From Methanothrix soehngenii GP6 (GTDB lineage Archaea > Halobacteriota > Methanosarcinia > Methanotrichales > Methanotrichaceae): 64,000 nucleotides of DNA. The stretch is taken from assembly GCF_000204415.1 (NCBI RefSeq), contig NC_015416.1, forward strand, positions 2,604,001 through 2,668,000, read 5' to 3'. A program made the position numbers and the translations under genes. Below the pieces are notes generated by a model. It made no database searches. It was not told where the DNA came from and saw only the letters and a program-made list of their open reading frames with translations. Shown in pieces: positions 32,451 through 41,131 of this stretch. The stretch's first letter is position 1. Each line of letters begins with the position of its first letter.

Positions 32451-33674
32451 CTCCGGTCTTCAGGCCGGAGATGAATCGTACCCCGCCCTAAGCTATGAAC
32501 CTTAATATACTATAACAGCGTAGAACTGTACATGCTTAAGGCTTGCAAGTTCAGGCTTTATCCCACAAAGTCTCAGATAACCAAGATGGAGCGAACGCCG
32601 AACTTGTGCCGATGGACATACAACCAGACTCTAGCATACAGAAAGAACGCCTGGGAGAATGAAGGCAAATCAGTTTCCAAATATGAAACGAACGCTCTTC
32701 TTCCTGGTTGGAAAGAGGATAAACCCGAACTGAGAGACGTATATGCTCAGACCCTTCAGAATGTTCAGGAGCGGGTAGATCTAGCCTTTAAAGCCTTTTT
32801 CAGAAGGGTTAAGGCGGGAGAAGAACCCGGATATCCCAGATTCCGAGGGAAGGGTTGGTACGATTCATTTACTTATCCACAACCTGAGAAGGGCGGCAAT
32901 CTTGTTAACGGCATGGTACGTCTTCCCAAGATAGGCGATATCAAGATCAAGCTCCATCGCCAGATAGAAGGCAAGATCAAACGGCTGACCGTCAGAAGGA
33001 CAGCCACAGGCAAATGGTTTGCATGCTTCTCCGTCGAAACGGAAGATGTTCCTCTCCCCCCCTGGAAAGATGGGGCTGTAGTAGGTATTGATGTCGGCCT
33101 TGAGAGCTTCGCCACCTTTTCCAATGGTGAGACGATAGCTAATCCTCGATTCTTCCGAGAAGAAGAACACGAGTTAGCTAGAGCCCAAAGGAAACTCTCT
33201 AAGGCTCCTAAAGGAACTCCAGATCGCAAGAAAGCTCTTAAGGTTGTTGAGCGAGTCCATGAGCGGATAGCTAACAAGCGATATGAGTTTGCCCATCAGG
33301 TTAGTCATAACTTGGTAGATAGATTTGGTCTAATATCTTTTGAAGATCTTAACATCAAAGGCATGGTTCATAATCATTGCCTGGCTAAAAGCATCTCAGA
33401 CGTAGCTTGGAACATGCTAGTGACTTTAACCTCTTACAAGGCTGCAAGTGCCGGTTCGGTGGTGGTCCTGGTAGATCCAAGGAATACGTCTAAGATGTGT
33501 TCCAGGTGTGGTACTCTCATTGAAAAGTCGCTGTCCGATAGAGTCCATAACTGCACTCAGTGCGGGCTGTCGATGGACCGGGATTGGAACGCAGCGATAA
33601 ATATTCTCAGATTGGGATTGCAATCTGTCGGCACAGGAAGCCGTGGAAGCCCCGCTCTTTAGGGCGGGGAGCAG
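32451..33674 (+). mobile_element. IS200/IS605-type element carrying only tnpB
   Basis: The left end has the hairpin CTCCGGTCTTCAGGCCGGAG at 32451-32470 and the right end the hairpin CCCGCTCTTTAGGGCGGG at 33651-33668, which includes the tnpB stop codon. Such subterminal hairpins are the ends of IS605-group elements. No tnpA (Y1 transposase) is present, so it depends on one elsewhere. The right end reaches the stop codon of rpo11, so the element sits exactly in the gap downstream of that gene. Exact outer ends are uncertain by some tens of bases on the left. Confidence 0.75.
32532..33662 (+). CDS. tnpB: TnpB RNA-guided endonuclease (IS605 group)
   Basis: This 376-residue protein has the full TnpB layout: an N-terminal helical segment (MLKACKFRLYPTKSQ), a wedge/REC region, and a split RuvC domain with D187 (VVGIDVGLESF), E271 (SFEDLNI) and D351 (DRDWNAAIN), and a four-cysteine zinc ribbon (CSRCGTLIEKS, NCTQCGLS). 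All catalytic residues are present, so it may cut DNA guided by an RNA (reRNA/omegaRNA) made from the element's 3' end. Family members help keep the element in place after excision. Confidence 0.93.
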   Translation: MLKACKFRLYPTKSQITKMERTPNLCRWTYNQTLAYRKNAWENEGKSVSKYETNALLPGWKEDKPELRDVYAQTLQNVQERVDLAFKAFFRRVKAGEEPGYPRFRGKGWYDSFTYPQPEKGGNLVNGMVRLPKIGDIKIKLHRQIEGKIKRLTVRRTATGKWFACFSVETEDVPLPPWKDGAVVGIDVGLESFATFSNGETIANPRFFREEEHELARAQRKLSKAPKGTPDRKKALKVVERVHERIANKRYEFAHQVSHNLVDRFGLISFEDLNIKGMVHNHCLAKSISDVAWNMLVTLTSYKAASAGSVVVLVDPRNTSKMCSRCGTLIEKSLSDRVHNCTQCGLSMDRDWNAAINILRLGLQSVGTGSRGSPAL

Positions 33675-33950
33675 TCACTTTACCGCTTCTGCGTACTTGC
33701 TGGAAAACTCATCGCACTGATCTATTATTCTGGACGTGGCCTCTTTCAGAGCAATAATGGGATCGGCCCCATTGGTTACGAGGCGGAAGACGGGGTTGTC
33801 CATTACCGGAAACTTTGTGTCATATGTTGCCATGAGGACTCTCTTGTCCTTCAACAGCTCCGTTCGGAGCAAGTTGAGAATGGTATGACCCTCTCCCACG
33901 AACTCAATGACTGCCTCATTCTCGGTCTTGGATATTATCTTCAGGTTCAT
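33675..33950 (-). CDS. rpo11: RNA polymerase subunit Rpo11 (RpoL)
   Basis: This 91-residue protein is the small archaeal RNA polymerase subunit homologous to eukaryotic Rpb11, which pairs with Rpo3 to start enzyme assembly. The core GEGHTILNLLRTELLKD and the YDTKFPVMDNPVFRLVTNG strand pair are typical. It begins at the base after the csl4 stop codon, so both are surely co-transcribed. Its 3' end abuts the TnpB element. Confidence 0.96.
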   Translation of the reverse strand: MNLKIISKTENEAVIEFVGEGHTILNLLRTELLKDKRVLMATYDTKFPVMDNPVFRLVTNGADPIIALKEATSRIIDQCDEFSSKYAEAVK

Positions 33951-34511
33951 CTACACTACCCCCAGCCCATAGGCGGAGCTCATCTTTCGCGTCTCGTTGT
34001 TGCCGCAATTGGGGCAGATGAGCTTTCCCTCCTTTCGCATCAAGCCGGTAAGACAGCGGTTGCAGTAAGCCTTTATCACTCCCAGATCCTCGTCTCCAGT
34101 CGAGAGCCTCATCTGCCGCTCATCGACGATCTTTGCCTTGAGGATGTCGCGCATGGAAAAGAGCGAGCGCAGATCCTTGACATAAGAGTTCTTCACATTG
34201 GATATGTGAATGGTGGCCTCCTCATCTGAGATTGGCCGGTCCTCGTAGCCTTTCTTGAAGGCCAGGGATACTATCACCAGGCTGTCTTTGAGATCGATTA
34301 CCTCGCCCACTACTATATCGCCGTGGTTAAGCTTGACTGGGGCGTTGGTCTTGGGTATGACACTGGCAGACCTGGTCTTGGGATCGACCTTAACCAGGCC
34401 GGCAGTGGTGGCAAATATCATTCCTTCCCTGGCATAGGTGTAGTCTCCAGGAACGAACTCCTCCAAAGATCCCACCGTATCGCCGGGAAGCACAAAGCTA
34501 TCTTCCATCAT
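33951..34511 (-). CDS. csl4: Exosome subunit Csl4
   Basis: This 186-residue cap protein of the archaeal RNA exosome has an N-terminal barrel (residues 1-60, VLPGDTVGSLEEFVPGDYTY), an S1 RNA-binding domain in the middle (HGDIVVGEVIDLKDSLVIV), and a C-terminal zinc ribbon with CNRC and CPNC. It would sit on the Rrp41/Rrp42 ring (encoded at 53364-54894 in this window) and bind substrates or DnaG. The last codon is followed at once by rpo11. Confidence 0.95.
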   Translation of the reverse strand: MMEDSFVLPGDTVGSLEEFVPGDYTYAREGMIFATTAGLVKVDPKTRSASVIPKTNAPVKLNHGDIVVGEVIDLKDSLVIVSLAFKKGYEDRPISDEEATIHISNVKNSYVKDLRSLFSMRDILKAKIVDERQMRLSTGDEDLGVIKAYCNRCLTGLMRKEGKLICPNCGNNETRKMSSAYGLGVV

Positions 34512-34649
34512 TTATTCCTCTGTAAATTCAATATACGGCTCGAGAATCGCCGCATCATTTCCGTCTCTTTTTTCATCGCTATGGCTCAATTAGAAATTAC
34601 TAGTATCTAAAGCCTGGTATAAAGGCTTGGTCTCAAAAGCTTGGCTCCT

Positions 34650-35246
34650 CTAGGAATGCTGGCAGGTTATTCTGTATAGCTCAACCTCAATGACCTTGAT
34701 GTCCTTGCTGTGAAACTCGAAGCATCTCTTCAAAGGAAATGGGATGCAATAGACCTCCTGCACCACATTGGGAAATATATATTTTTTAATGAAATCATGG
34801 CTTCCCCGGTTGTGCAGAGTATAAATATTCCGAGCGATCCTCTGAGCAGTGGAGAGGAAAGCGCGATCTCCCTCGCTGGCCTTCTGAGCTCCAAAGGGGG
34901 GATTCATGATCACTGTATCTATGCCTTCAAGCTCCAGCTTTCTCACGTCCGCCCGGATGAAGTCTACATGCACGCCCAGATTTTCTGCATTTTTTCTCGC
35001 CGTGGCCAGGGCATCTTTATCGATCTCCACTCCTACCGCCCTTGCACCCATGAGCGCCGCGCCGATGGCAAGAACGCCCGTCCCACATCCCAGGTCGCAT
35101 ACCGTACCCAGATCATTGCGCAGAGCAGCTAAGAAGAGAATCTCCGCCGCCACTGAGGCGGGCGTTGCATACTGCTCTCTAATAAATGAGGGCTCGGAAA
35201 AGCCCTCCAGTCGTTCCAGGGTCATCTCAAGCTGCTTCTTTTTCAT
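34650..35246 (-). CDS. METTL5-like rRNA/DNA adenine methyltransferase
   Basis: This 198-residue SAM-dependent methyltransferase has motif I DLGCGTGVLAIGA, VGVEIDKDAL, and the N6-adenine catalytic motif NPPFG (VIMNPPFGAQK). An early EQYATPASVAAEILFLA segment is typical of the METTL5 group, which methylates one adenine of small-subunit rRNA with a Trm112-like partner. Its start lies 24 bp after the end of the TPR gene on the same strand. Confidence 0.9.
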   Translation of the reverse strand: MKKKQLEMTLERLEGFSEPSFIREQYATPASVAAEILFLAALRNDLGTVCDLGCGTGVLAIGAALMGARAVGVEIDKDALATARKNAENLGVHVDFIRADVRKLELEGIDTVIMNPPFGAQKASEGDRAFLSTAQRIARNIYTLHNRGSHDFIKKYIFPNVVQEVYCIPFPLKRCFEFHSKDIKVIEVELYRITCQHS

Positions 35247-35270
35247 CTCGATAGAGGATTCCCGCTCAGC

Positions 35271-37631
35271 CTATATCAAATATAGCACCGCCTCAACCGC
35301 CAAGAGAATGATCACCAGCACGCTCATGGCCTTGATCAGCATTACCGCCTTTTCCTGGCTGAATAGACCGCTGCCATAGCTGGAGGTTGATTCCTTAAAC
35401 TCCGGTACTGCCTCGCGAAAGTCTGGACCAGAATCCTCAAGCCCTCTCTCCGGCCACTCCCCCCCCTGCATTCCGCCAAGATCATGGCGGTTTAGCTCTT
35501 CTATCAGCCCAGTATCTATGACCCCCTCGATCTTTTCGATATCATCCTCTGGCTTCTCCAGGTGGTCAAAGCCCTTGGCTCCATAAAATTGTGCCTGCCT
35601 CCAGGAATTAAAGCCAATTGGATTTTCTTTCTTGCAGGGAGTACTAGCCATGACAGGAACAAGCCAGCTGTCTTCTGGATGCATTATCTCTGAGACATAT
35701 AGCTCAGAGGGCTCCACGGTGCCGTCAGTCAAAATCATGTTCCTGGCCCGCGCCCCATCCTCTGAGATCTCCAGATCCGGCAGCCCATCGAAATCCTCTT
35801 CCAGATCGGACTCGATCAGTTCATCCATCCCATCGATGATATCTGGCTGTATCCTCTTCTCACTGGAAATCAGATTCAGCGATTCATCCCAGGTGAGAAC
35901 CTCCCGGGTATCATCTATCAGCTCCAGCAGGCTGTTGGCCATGGCCCCAGCGATTAGCAGTAACGCATCTTTCTCCGGACCGAAGCCCAACTCATTGCGG
36001 CGCGGCCCCTCCTCGCTGGCAGTGTCATCCCCTACCATCTGCCCTTCCAGTATCGCTGCTGCCTCGATCAATCTGCGGGCATCTCTCTCTTTTGGATCCT
36101 TTTCCAGAGATGAAAGGTGCTTTCCAGAGTGGCGCAGGTCCCCCGCAGCTGCGTGGAGCTTAGCTATCGGATCTTCAGTCTTTCTCTCAGCAGTCATGCT
36201 TGCCTTGAGGTTCTCCAGAGCGGAGACGAAGCTGGTGTCGACAATCGTGGCATTGCATTCCCTGGCACCTGCCAGCAGATGCTCGATTGAGCTGCTGACT
36301 GCCTTTGCCAATCGCCAGGGCTCGTCTCCCAGCAGGCCTATCGACCTTGCCTCTCTCATCCCGGATACGGCCTTCGCCAGACCTCTGATTCCGGCCTTTT
36401 TAGTCTCAGCTGCATTCTCTGCAGCCATATCCAGCGATGACAGAGCCTTCTGTGCAATTTCCACTGCCTCCTGGTCAGAGGTGTATCCGGATATCCTGGC
36501 AAGATAGGACCGACATTTAGCAATCTCTGACTTTGTTTTTATATCCGCCTGCATCTTGGGAAGAGAGGAAGCTAGCTCTAGGAAGCGATCTGATGCCCGG
36601 CCGAAATTCTTGGATGCCTCTTGCCTTTGCAGGCGGCCTGAGCCCAGACCCAGGTCCTCATTATCCTCTGCCTCTTCCAAAGAGCCCTTTGCCAGGGTGC
36701 TGTAAGCCGCGGCCAGTGAGGACAGAGCATTCTGATAACCAGGTTGGGCATTGCGGCTTATGAGATGGATGGCCTTTTCCAAAGATTCGCGAGCAGAAGA
36801 TGCATCTCCCTTCTCTAGCTGCATCCGTCCCATATTAGAGAGGACGATCCCCTTGCTTTGGGTCTGGCCATACTCTTCGAACAGGTCGAGGCTCTGGCTG
36901 AAGTAGCTCTTAGCGCTATCCCAGTCGTATCTGTCGCTGGCAATCCGTCCCATCCTATCCATAATCCAGGCAGCGCTCTTCTTGTCGCCGAGCCTCTGGA
37001 AATCCTCGAGGCTTTTCTCAAAGTATCGAGTTGCCAGATCCCTCTCTCCCATGTCCGCATAGATCCTTCCAAGGCTCCCAGTCATCTGGGCAATGCCGAG
37101 ATCATCACCCTGTTCCTCAAAGGTCTTCAGACTGCGGTAGCAGTACTCTATGGCCCGATCCCAATCCCGGTTCTGACGGTAGGCAGATCCCAGGTTTCCC
37201 AGGACATGGGCAAGGCCTAGGAGATCCTCTGATTTTTCAAAGCAACAAGCGGATTTTTTGTAGTAGAAGGCTGCTCGGGCCAAATCTCCCTGGCGGGCAT
37301 AGGCTTGACCGAGATTGTTTTGAAGAACCGGCCTCAAAACCGGATCGCTGCAGAGAGATAAGGCCCGGTTATAAGCGCTTATGGCAAGGGAATATAATCC
37401 GGTGCTGCGACAGATATCGCCCAGCCGCTTGATCTCGTAGATATCCTCAAGGCAGCCGGAAAGCTGGCGACAGATATCCTCATCGATCTCGCCATTCTTG
37501 GCGCTTTCCAGCAGCTTGGCGGTCAGCTCCGGGCAACTCCCCTCGATAGCCTTGCTGCTGATCTTTTGCAGGCCATCCCCTCCCTTGGAAAACGATTCAT
37601 AGATCTCCTGGAGAACGACTAATTGATCCAT
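35271..37631 (-). CDS. Large TPR-repeat protein with C-terminal membrane anchor
   Basis: This 786-residue protein has at least six tetratricopeptide repeats in the first 300 residues (for example GLAHVLGNLGSAYRQNRDWD and GIAQMTGSLGRIYADMGERD, about 40 residues apart), as in the LGN/Pins type of TPR array. A helical region and an acidic linker follow, with one hydrophobic helix at the very C-terminus (LIKAMSVLVIILLAVEAVL). It should be tail-anchored with the TPR part in the cytosol, acting as a protein-binding scaffold. Its partners are unknown. Confidence 0.87.
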   Translation of the reverse strand: MDQLVVLQEIYESFSKGGDGLQKISSKAIEGSCPELTAKLLESAKNGEIDEDICRQLSGCLEDIYEIKRLGDICRSTGLYSLAISAYNRALSLCSDPVLRPVLQNNLGQAYARQGDLARAAFYYKKSACCFEKSEDLLGLAHVLGNLGSAYRQNRDWDRAIEYCYRSLKTFEEQGDDLGIAQMTGSLGRIYADMGERDLATRYFEKSLEDFQRLGDKKSAAWIMDRMGRIASDRYDWDSAKSYFSQSLDLFEEYGQTQSKGIVLSNMGRMQLEKGDASSARESLEKAIHLISRNAQPGYQNALSSLAAAYSTLAKGSLEEAEDNEDLGLGSGRLQRQEASKNFGRASDRFLELASSLPKMQADIKTKSEIAKCRSYLARISGYTSDQEAVEIAQKALSSLDMAAENAAETKKAGIRGLAKAVSGMREARSIGLLGDEPWRLAKAVSSSIEHLLAGARECNATIVDTSFVSALENLKASMTAERKTEDPIAKLHAAAGDLRHSGKHLSSLEKDPKERDARRLIEAAAILEGQMVGDDTASEEGPRRNELGFGPEKDALLLIAGAMANSLLELIDDTREVLTWDESLNLISSEKRIQPDIIDGMDELIESDLEEDFDGLPDLEISEDGARARNMILTDGTVEPSELYVSEIMHPEDSWLVPVMASTPCKKENPIGFNSWRQAQFYGAKGFDHLEKPEDDIEKIEGVIDTGLIEELNRHDLGGMQGGEWPERGLEDSGPDFREAVPEFKESTSSYGSGLFSQEKAVMLIKAMSVLVIILLAVEAVLYLI

Positions 37632-37873
37632 GGATTATAAGATAACTTATATCTTTATATAGTTTTTGAATAGATCAAATTTTGCCATTTCTATTGACTG
37701 ATTTTAAGACTACTGATTAATTGGAAAAATTTGATAAATTGAGTAATTATTTCAGCCAAATCTGACTAGTATTATTAAGATAGTAATAATTGGTGCCTCC
37801 CTTTGAAAATCCAGAATCGAAAAAAATTTTCCTCCAAATCAAGGATTATCATCCGAAATCCTTTTGAAGAAGC

Positions 37874-37881
37874 CTTTTATA
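37874..37881 (+). promoter_or_regulatory. TATA box of the aRF1 gene
   Basis: CTTTTATA lies about 28 bases ahead of GGAGA (37903-37907), the ribosome-binding site of the ATG at 37917. This makes the in-frame upstream start at 37803 unlikely. Confidence 0.55.
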
Positions 37882-37916
37882 CCTTGATCCAGGAGCAATT
37901 TTGGAGATCGGCTAGA

Positions 37917-39158
37917 ATGGAGTTTACAGCGCAGGAAAGGTATGAATTTAAGCGTCTTCTTGACGGCCTCCGGAGCAAGAAGGGCAGGGGCACAGAGCTC
38001 ATTTCCCTGTATATCCCTCCTGATAAGCAGATATCTGATGTTACCAGTCAGTTGCGGGAGGAATACGGGCAAGCATCCAATATAAAGTCGAGAGTGACAA
38101 GGCTTAGCGTCCAGGGCTCCCTCGAGTCAGCCATGTCCAGGCTCAAGCTCATACCAAAACCTCCGGAGAATGGCGTCGTCCTATTTATCGGTAGCGTGGA
38201 CATAGGGGCCAATCGCACAGAGCTCTTCAGCGCAGCTTTAGAGCCGCCTGATCCCATAGTAACCTACAGATATCACTGCGACTCCTCCTTTTATCTCGAG
38301 CCTTTGGAGGAGATGCTGGCAGACAAGAGGACCTTTGGTCTCATCGTCCTGGACAGGCGCGAGGCTGCAATTGGCCTATTGAAAGGGAAATATATCGAGT
38401 CCCTCAAGACCCTGACATCTACCGTTCCAGGCAAGCAGAGAAAGGGCGGCCAGTCCAGCCACAGGTTCCAGCAGCTTCGTCTGATTGCCATTCACGATTT
38501 CTATAAAAGAATAGGTGAGTCGGCCAATGACGCATTTCTGCCCATTGATCCCAAGGACCTTGAAGGAATCCTGATCGGTGGGCCTTCTCCCACCAAAGAG
38601 GAGTTTGTGGAAGGAGGCTTTCTGCACCATGAGCTGCAGCGAAAGGTCCTGGCGGCGTTGGATGTCTCCTACACCGATGAGTCAGGTCTGTATGAGCTGG
38701 TGGATACTGCTCAAGAGCAGCTCGCGGACCTGGAGGTCACCCAGGATAAAGAGATAATGCGCCGGTTCATGAAGGAGCTGGTATCAGATAAAGGCCTGGC
38801 GGCATACGGGGAAAAGGAGGTCCGCCACAACCTGGAGCTTGGGGCGGTTGATGTTCTTCTCCTATCCGAGGACCTCAGAAAGACCAGGGCCAAGATCGTT
38901 TGCACCAATCGCAGTTGCGACTATACCGACAGCCAGACCAGGAGTGGCTCATCTGAGCCGGTAGGAACCTGCTTGAAATGCTCCAGCCCGCTGACCATTG
39001 AGGAAGAGGTGGATATAGTGTCCGACCTGTCCAAGCTGGCAGAGCTGAGCGGGGCAGAGGTCAAGATCATCTCTACTGAATTTGAGGAAGGAGCACAGCT
39101 CTTCCGGGCCTTTGGCGGCATAGCTGCTATCCTCAGATACAAGACCAGCCACATATAG
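37917..39158 (+). CDS. prf1: Peptide chain release factor aRF1
   Basis: This protein of about 413 residues is the archaeal class I release factor. The stop-codon reading motif NIKS (SNIKSRVTRLSV) is in domain 1, the GGQ loop (RKGGQSSHRF), which triggers peptide release at the ribosomal centre, in domain 2, and a zinc-like C-terminal part (CTNRSC, CLKC) in domain 3. The start is the ATG at 37917, supported by GGAGA and the TATA box. It heads a run of close-set genes through sepS. Confidence 0.96.
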   Translation: MEFTAQERYEFKRLLDGLRSKKGRGTELISLYIPPDKQISDVTSQLREEYGQASNIKSRVTRLSVQGSLESAMSRLKLIPKPPENGVVLFIGSVDIGANRTELFSAALEPPDPIVTYRYHCDSSFYLEPLEEMLADKRTFGLIVLDRREAAIGLLKGKYIESLKTLTSTVPGKQRKGGQSSHRFQQLRLIAIHDFYKRIGESANDAFLPIDPKDLEGILIGGPSPTKEEFVEGGFLHHELQRKVLAALDVSYTDESGLYELVDTAQEQLADLEVTQDKEIMRRFMKELVSDKGLAAYGEKEVRHNLELGAVDVLLLSEDLRKTRAKIVCTNRSCDYTDSQTRSGSSEPVGTCLKCSSPLTIEEEVDIVSDLSKLAELSGAEVKIISTEFEEGAQLFRAFGGIAAILRYKTSHI

Positions 39159-39163
39159 GGGCG

Positions 39164-39664
39164 ATGAGAACGATCGAGGTCACAGTCTATTCAGCCGTTC
39201 AGCTTACGGAAAGGGTTGATAGGGTAGTCTTGGCGATTGAGAACATCTTTCCCGGTCTGATAATGGACATTCGCACCGATCGTATCGACGCTTATGATGG
39301 CCCTCAATCCTTGAGAAGATTGCATCGCCTCCTGAGAAGCCAGGAGATTCTGGATGCTGCCAGGTCTGTTTTAGAGCGAGGCCGAAGCTGCAATATAATC
39401 CATTTTCAGCTCAGCAAGCAGGCAGCCTATATGGGAATGGTGAGCTTTCCCCCTCAAGAGGAGTCCCTGGGTTCATTGCATATCCAGATTCAGGCCACAG
39501 ATCCAGAGAGGGTCATCGACTGGCTGGCACCTGTCACGGAGAATGGAGTGGCAGTCGAGGAGATCGATTTATTCGAAGGCACATCGGATAGTGCATCAAA
39601 TAGCAGCGCAATAGATAGCCCGTTAGATGGCGCATCAAATGGTGCGATGGAGGAGGATGTTTAG
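39164..39664 (+). CDS. UPF0201 family RNA-binding-like protein
   Basis: This 166-residue protein has the archaeal UPF0201 fold in its first 130 residues: a V-x-V-Y-S strand, AIENIFPGLIMDI, LRRLHRLLRSQEILDAAR and SFPPQEESLGSLHIQI. The fold resembles ribosomal protein L5. The C-terminus (SDSASNSSAIDSPLDGASNG) is low-complexity. It starts 5 bases after aRF1 and its end overlaps the next gene by 8 bp. A distant relative lies at 49611-50027. Confidence 0.82.
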   Translation: MRTIEVTVYSAVQLTERVDRVVLAIENIFPGLIMDIRTDRIDAYDGPQSLRRLHRLLRSQEILDAARSVLERGRSCNIIHFQLSKQAAYMGMVSFPPQEESLGSLHIQIQATDPERVIDWLAPVTENGVAVEEIDLFEGTSDSASNSSAIDSPLDGASNGAMEEDV

Positions 39665-40433
39665 CTTTTCGTCCAGCAAGCTGGTGGACCGGCCCTTTGA
39701 CTGGGCCTACCAGCTGGAGGATCTGGGATATAGCGGCTGGGAGATAGTCAACGAAGGAAGACAGAGGTTGACTGAGGGAAATCTCCCCGAGGCCAGGAAG
39801 ATCGTAGAGACGACAGGACTGGTCATAACCATTCACCTGCCCTACTCGGACCTGAATTTAGCCTCAGTCAACCAGCCCATATGGGAGGAGACGGTGCGAC
39901 AGATGAAGACCTGCCTGGACCTGGCAAGCGATTTTGCCCGCCTGGCGGTGGTTCATCCCGGCCACTTCTCTCCCCTGGGAATGCATATGCCAGACGCTGC
40001 CTGGCTGCAGAACATAAAGGGAATCCAGGAGATCTGCGATCATGCCTCGAATCTGGACATGAGAGTGGCAGTCGAGAATATGGTGAACATGCCTGCAATC
40101 CTGGGGAGGCGCCCGGAGGAGATCGAAGGCATAATTGAGACTGTGGACCGGGATAACCTCGGATTCATCTTCGATGTGGGACATGCCAATACCAATGGAA
40201 ATGTAGAGGATTTTTTGAGGCTTAAGGATATGATGATCCACATCCATGCCCATGACAACCATGGGGAGAGAGACGAGCATCTGCCGGTGGGAAATGGCAC
40301 TGTACCCTGGAAGAAGGTGCTGGCTGCTCTGAACGGCTACAGTGGCCGGATAGTAACCGAATCGCGCTCTTTGGAAGAGGGCCAGAGATCGGTCAAGAGG
40401 CTCAAAAGGCTGCTGGATGATACCCGGAAATGA
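39657..40433 (+). CDS. Sugar phosphate isomerase/epimerase family TIM-barrel protein
   Basis: This protein of about 258 residues belongs to the xylose isomerase-like/AP endonuclease family 2 superfamily. Metal-binding positions are visible: VVHPGHFSP, VAVENMVNMP, FIFDVGHANT, HIHAHDNHGERDEHLPVGNG and the final VTESRS. This matches divalent-metal TIM barrels that isomerise sugars or cut DNA at abasic sites; which one cannot be said. The ATG at 39657 follows GGAGGAGG and overlaps the preceding gene, indicating coupling. Confidence 0.85.
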   Translation: MFSFSSSKLVDRPFDWAYQLEDLGYSGWEIVNEGRQRLTEGNLPEARKIVETTGLVITIHLPYSDLNLASVNQPIWEETVRQMKTCLDLASDFARLAVVHPGHFSPLGMHMPDAAWLQNIKGIQEICDHASNLDMRVAVENMVNMPAILGRRPEEIEGIIETVDRDNLGFIFDVGHANTNGNVEDFLRLKDMMIHIHAHDNHGERDEHLPVGNGTVPWKKVLAALNGYSGRIVTESRSLEEGQRSVKRLKRLLDDTRK

Positions 40434-40463
40434 TATCTTCTTTAGGAATAAGAGACTGGGATT

Positions 40464-41090
40464 ATGTCCGGACCGTCCACATTTGAGAACATCTCTGAGG
40501 GATTGCTCAGAAGCTTCGATGACAAAGACCGGGCTCGCGAGGAGGCTCTGTCCCTCTCCCGGAGGGTGATACGCCTGTGCTCTTCATCAATCAGATCGAT
40601 GCACAGAAACGAATTTCCCGCGGCAAAGAGGCTGGTCGATGAGGCAGCAGAAGAGCTGGAGAAGATCCGGGAGCTTTTAGGGAACCATCAGGATGTACGC
40701 TATGCAGGCTTTGTGGACGGAGCAGAGCAGGAGTACGCCGAGGCCATCTCCGTCTACTCCATCATCACCAGAAATGAGATCCTCACCCCGGCTGAGGTGG
40801 GTGTGGAATTGGCGAACTATCTGGCGGGTTTGGGCGACGTGTGCGGTGAGCTTCGCCGTCATATTCTGGACCTCATTCGCTCCGGCAGGGCAAAAGATGG
40901 CGAATACTTCCTGGAGGTCATGGAAGAGATCTATTATCTGCTGATGCTATTCGACTATCCGGATGCTATAACCAGGGGTCTGCGGAGGAAGAGCGATCTT
41001 GCCAGGTCCATGCTGGAAAGGACCCGAGGGGACCTCACCAATGCCCTGGAGATATCCAGAATGGAATCATTATTTCTTAAAACAAAATAA
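40464..41090 (+). CDS. Archaeal translin family protein
   Basis: This 208-residue all-helical protein matches the archaeal translin/TRAX family, with SLSRRVIRLCSSSIRSMHRNEF, AEEELEKIRELL-type helices, and the late YFLEVMEEIYYLLMLFDYPDA. The acidic residues of the last motif match those that make TRAX-type octamers single-strand RNA nucleases. It lies between the TIM-barrel gene and sepS. Confidence 0.87.
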   Translation: MSGPSTFENISEGLLRSFDDKDRAREEALSLSRRVIRLCSSSIRSMHRNEFPAAKRLVDEAAEELEKIRELLGNHQDVRYAGFVDGAEQEYAEAISVYSIITRNEILTPAEVGVELANYLAGLGDVCGELRRHILDLIRSGRAKDGEYFLEVMEEIYYLLMLFDYPDAITRGLRRKSDLARSMLERTRGDLTNALEISRMESLFLKTK

Positions 41091-41131
41091 ACTCAAAAAG
41101 CCTTAAATCAATAGATCATGGAGTTTAAGTC

